A stretch of DNA of 53,674 nucleotides. Origin: Phaeovibrio sulfidiphilus. Lineage in GTDB: Bacteria; Pseudomonadota; Alphaproteobacteria; Rhodospirillales; Rhodospirillaceae. This document shows positions 52,245-53,674 of the stretch, one piece after another. The stretch is from positions 1 to 53,674 of the forward strand of contig NZ_JACZHT010000009.1 in assembly GCF_014861485.1 (NCBI RefSeq), given 5' to 3'. A program made the translations under genes and the position numbers. Positions within the stretch are counted from its first letter, which is position 1; each line of letters opens with the position of its first letter. Under the pieces are notes generated by a model. The model had not been told where the DNA came from and did not search any database. It was given only the letters and a program-made list of their open reading frames with translations.

Positions 52245-52304
52245 TGTTAATGTTCTCCGGTGCCAATTTGCTTGTGCGTAGCCCCGGACCGTGTCAAAGT
52301 CAAC

Positions 52305-52322
52305 TCCAACGTTGCAGTTGGA
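52305..52322. promoter_or_regulatory. Putative TetR operator
   Basis: TCCAAC-GTTGCA-GTTGGA is a perfect 6-6-6 inverted repeat in the 96-base divergent spacer. It abuts TTGACT on the minus strand, a candidate -35 for the regulator, and lies 18 bases before the SDR-like start. Confidence 0.5.
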
Positions 52323-52340
52323 TTTAATGGGAGGTGGGTG

Positions 52341-53039
52341 ATGGCACAGACGATCCTTGTTTGTGGAGCCGGTCCCGGGGTGTCTCGGGCAGTTGCGCGC
52401 CGTTTTGGCCGGGCGGGGCATCCCGTAGCGCTTGTTGCCCGAAATCCGCAGCGTCTTGAGGGGGCTGTCGAGGAGCTGTCCGGCGAGGGACTGCAGGTGC
52501 GCGCCTTTCCGGCCGATTTGGCCGACATCACGTCCCTTGGGCGTGTGGTGGAGGATGTGCGCGCCGCGCTGGGGCCCATCGGCATTTTGCATTGGAACGC
52601 GTTCCTTGATGTGGAGGGTGGCCTGCTGGAGGCGCCTCTTTCGGACCTGACCGGGAGCTTCGAGTTGCGGGTGACGGCCTACATCGCTGCCGTCCGGGCG
52701 TGCCTTCCGGATCTGGAGGCCAGCAGGGGTGCGGTCCTGGCGACCTGTGGGATTATGCTGTTGGACGATCCCCGGGTTGATGCCTTCGCCATCGGCTATG
52801 GCGCTCTGGCGATTGGCGTCGCGGCTCAGCACAAGGCCACCGGCATTCTCGCTCAGACGCTCGCGCCCCGGGGTGTGTACGTGGGTGAGGTGATCGTGAA
52901 CGGATTTATCGAGGGAACCCCGGGGGGTGTTGGCAAGAGCCCCACGGTGGCGCCGGCGGCTATCGCGGAGGCGTTCCGGGAGCTGTATGAGGCCCGTCGG
53001 GAGCATTCCGTCATCATCGGTGAGGCCGTTGCGGTGTAA
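52341..53039 (+). CDS. SDR-fold protein lacking the Tyr-Lys catalytic pair
   Basis: A 232-residue protein of the short-chain dehydrogenase fold. The nucleotide-binding loop ILVCGAGPGVSRAVARRFGRAGHPVALVARN is clear, and FPADLADITSLGRVVEDV follows. Where a catalytic SDR has YxxxK, this one reads GYGALAIGVAAQHKATG, with no Lys four residues after the Tyr; the upstream Ser position is LATCGIMLL. It matches a family of SDR-like proteins in which LHWNA takes the place of the NNAG motif. It may bind NAD(P) without classical oxidoreductase activity. GGAGGTG lies directly before the ATG at 52341. It is divergent from the TetR gene and probably under its control. Confidence 0.8.
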   Translation: MAQTILVCGAGPGVSRAVARRFGRAGHPVALVARNPQRLEGAVEELSGEGLQVRAFPADLADITSLGRVVEDVRAALGPIGILHWNAFLDVEGGLLEAPLSDLTGSFELRVTAYIAAVRACLPDLEASRGAVLATCGIMLLDDPRVDAFAIGYGALAIGVAAQHKATGILAQTLAPRGVYVGEVIVNGFIEGTPGGVGKSPTVAPAAIAEAFRELYEARREHSVIIGEAVAV

Positions 53040-53397
53040 GAAGACGCCGCATGATACAGGCGCGCGCGGCGACGTTGCCACGGGGAGGGGCTGTCTCGCC
53101 CCGTGGTGGTCGCCGCGCAGCCGCCCGGGAGCCTGCAGGGGGCGCGGCGAACCGGATAAAGGGTGCGGGAGGTCGGCGGACTCCGGGAGGGGCATAAGGA
53201 CGCGACGGCAAGCCGGGCCTCGGAAGGGATGGTCCCGGGATCACCGCGCCAGGCAACACGTCAAAGAAGAAGGCATCCGGGTGTGGGAGAGGGAGCCCTC
53301 AGGGTGAGCCAGCGCACCGCGCCCGGCAGGCGGAGGTTCCGGGTGCGGAGGGGAGGCCCCGGGACATACCCGAACGTCAGGCCCGGAAGGGGAGGCC
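53040..53397. other. Convergent spacer before ctrA
   Basis: A spacer of 358 bases between the SDR-like stop and the ctrA stop. I see no gene and no intrinsic terminator with a T-run on either strand. Confidence 0.45.
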
Positions 53398-53674
53398 TCA
53401 GGGGGTGGCGGCAAGCCGGGCGTCAGACCCGGCGGAGGCGGCCTTTGCGGCTCCGGCCTTCGCGGTTCCCGCCACCGGGGCCTCCGGGGACGCGGACGGC
53501 TCCGGATCGCGGATCATGTACCCCCGGCCCCAGACCGTCTCGATACAGGTCTCGCCGTCCAGGAACGCCGCCAGCTTCTTGCGCAGCTTGCAGACGAACA
53601 CGTCGATGATCTTCAGGTCCGGCTCGTCCATGCCGCCATACAGATGGTTGAGGAACTGCTCCTTGGTGAGTGTT
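53398..53674 (-). CDS. ctrA: Cell-cycle response regulator CtrA (C-terminal part; N-terminus beyond window)
   Basis: Ninety-one codons of an OmpR-type response regulator enter from the right edge. [34 protein letters not shown] followed by [15 protein letters not shown] is the DNA-binding winged helix of CtrA and is close to the Caulobacter sequence. The receiver domain is not in the window. The C-terminal tail of about 35 residues after the wing is Ala/Pro-rich and ends in ATP rather than the AA end that ClpXP recognises in Caulobacter CtrA, so proteolytic control may differ. CtrA binds TTAA-N7-TTAA sites and governs division, motility and gene-transfer functions in alphaproteobacteria. Confidence 0.93.
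   Translation of the reverse strand, partial: TLTKEQFLNHLYGGMDEPDLKIIDVFVCKLRKKLAAFLDGETCIETVWGRGYMIRDPEPSASPEAPVAGTAKAGAAKAASAGSDARLAATP

Overview
The window is GC-rich, densely coding chromosomal DNA from an alphaproteobacterium, most likely of Rhodospirillales type. The evidence is the cell-cycle regulators gcrA and ctrA (the latter cut by the right edge), an RpoH-type sigma factor, a zeta-type F1-ATPase inhibitor (DUF1476), a CHCC zinc-finger protein, and the neighbour pairs ppiD-trpE and thrC-M16 peptidase. I found about 44 protein genes and three tRNAs (Thr-GGT, Pro-CGG, Ala-CGC). There is no rRNA, no CRISPR array and no intact insertion sequence. Many real genes use GTG or TTG starts, and high GC makes long spurious frames common on the opposite strand.

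Left part (1-16.9 kb). A large surface protein, open at its C-terminal end, carries Chlamydia Pmp-like GGA[IVM]/FxxN repeats behind an AT-rich promoter region. It is followed by a structured spacer with an orphan terminator, a zinc-finger protein, a glycine-zipper lipoprotein, the ATPase inhibitor and an SH3-domain protein. A minus-strand operon then encodes a SCO-like protein without metal ligands, cobyrinate a,c-diamide synthase and a YcgN-type protein. Envelope-glycan genes follow (GT9, a membrane acyltransferase with an SGNH domain, GT25), then ppx-rlmE and a cytochrome c.

Middle (16.9-32 kb). rpoH, panD and a cysteine-rich protein lie on the plus strand. tRNA-Thr, a membrane protein, radC and map are on the minus strand. 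Next is a minus-strand set, etfB-etfA-ETF:quinone oxidoreductase-hydroxyacyl-CoA dehydrogenase-thiolase, which joins beta-oxidation or acetoacetyl-CoA chemistry to electron delivery into the quinone pool. A META lipoprotein, dps and ahcY follow. ahcY has a near-consensus promoter and a perfect 20-bp palindrome that fits a SahR-type operator.

Right part (32-53.7 kb). DUF1178, trpE, ppiD, gcrA, an MFS transporter, rpmG, a C-terminal processing protease, ogt and tRNA-Pro are followed by a two-gene AAC(3)-like/DUF4910 unit of unknown pathway. dctA comes next, with a long untranslated leader, then M16 peptidase and thrC, tRNA-Ala, a divergent TetR/SDR-like pair with an operator-like palindrome, and the C-terminal part of ctrA.

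The spacers are unusual. They hold GC-rich minisatellites (15-, 17- and 21-bp units), a 78-bp direct duplication and a recurrent hairpin with the core GCCGGATCCT. tRNA, rpmG, dps, ahcY, gcrA and etf genes have readable -35/-10 promoters.
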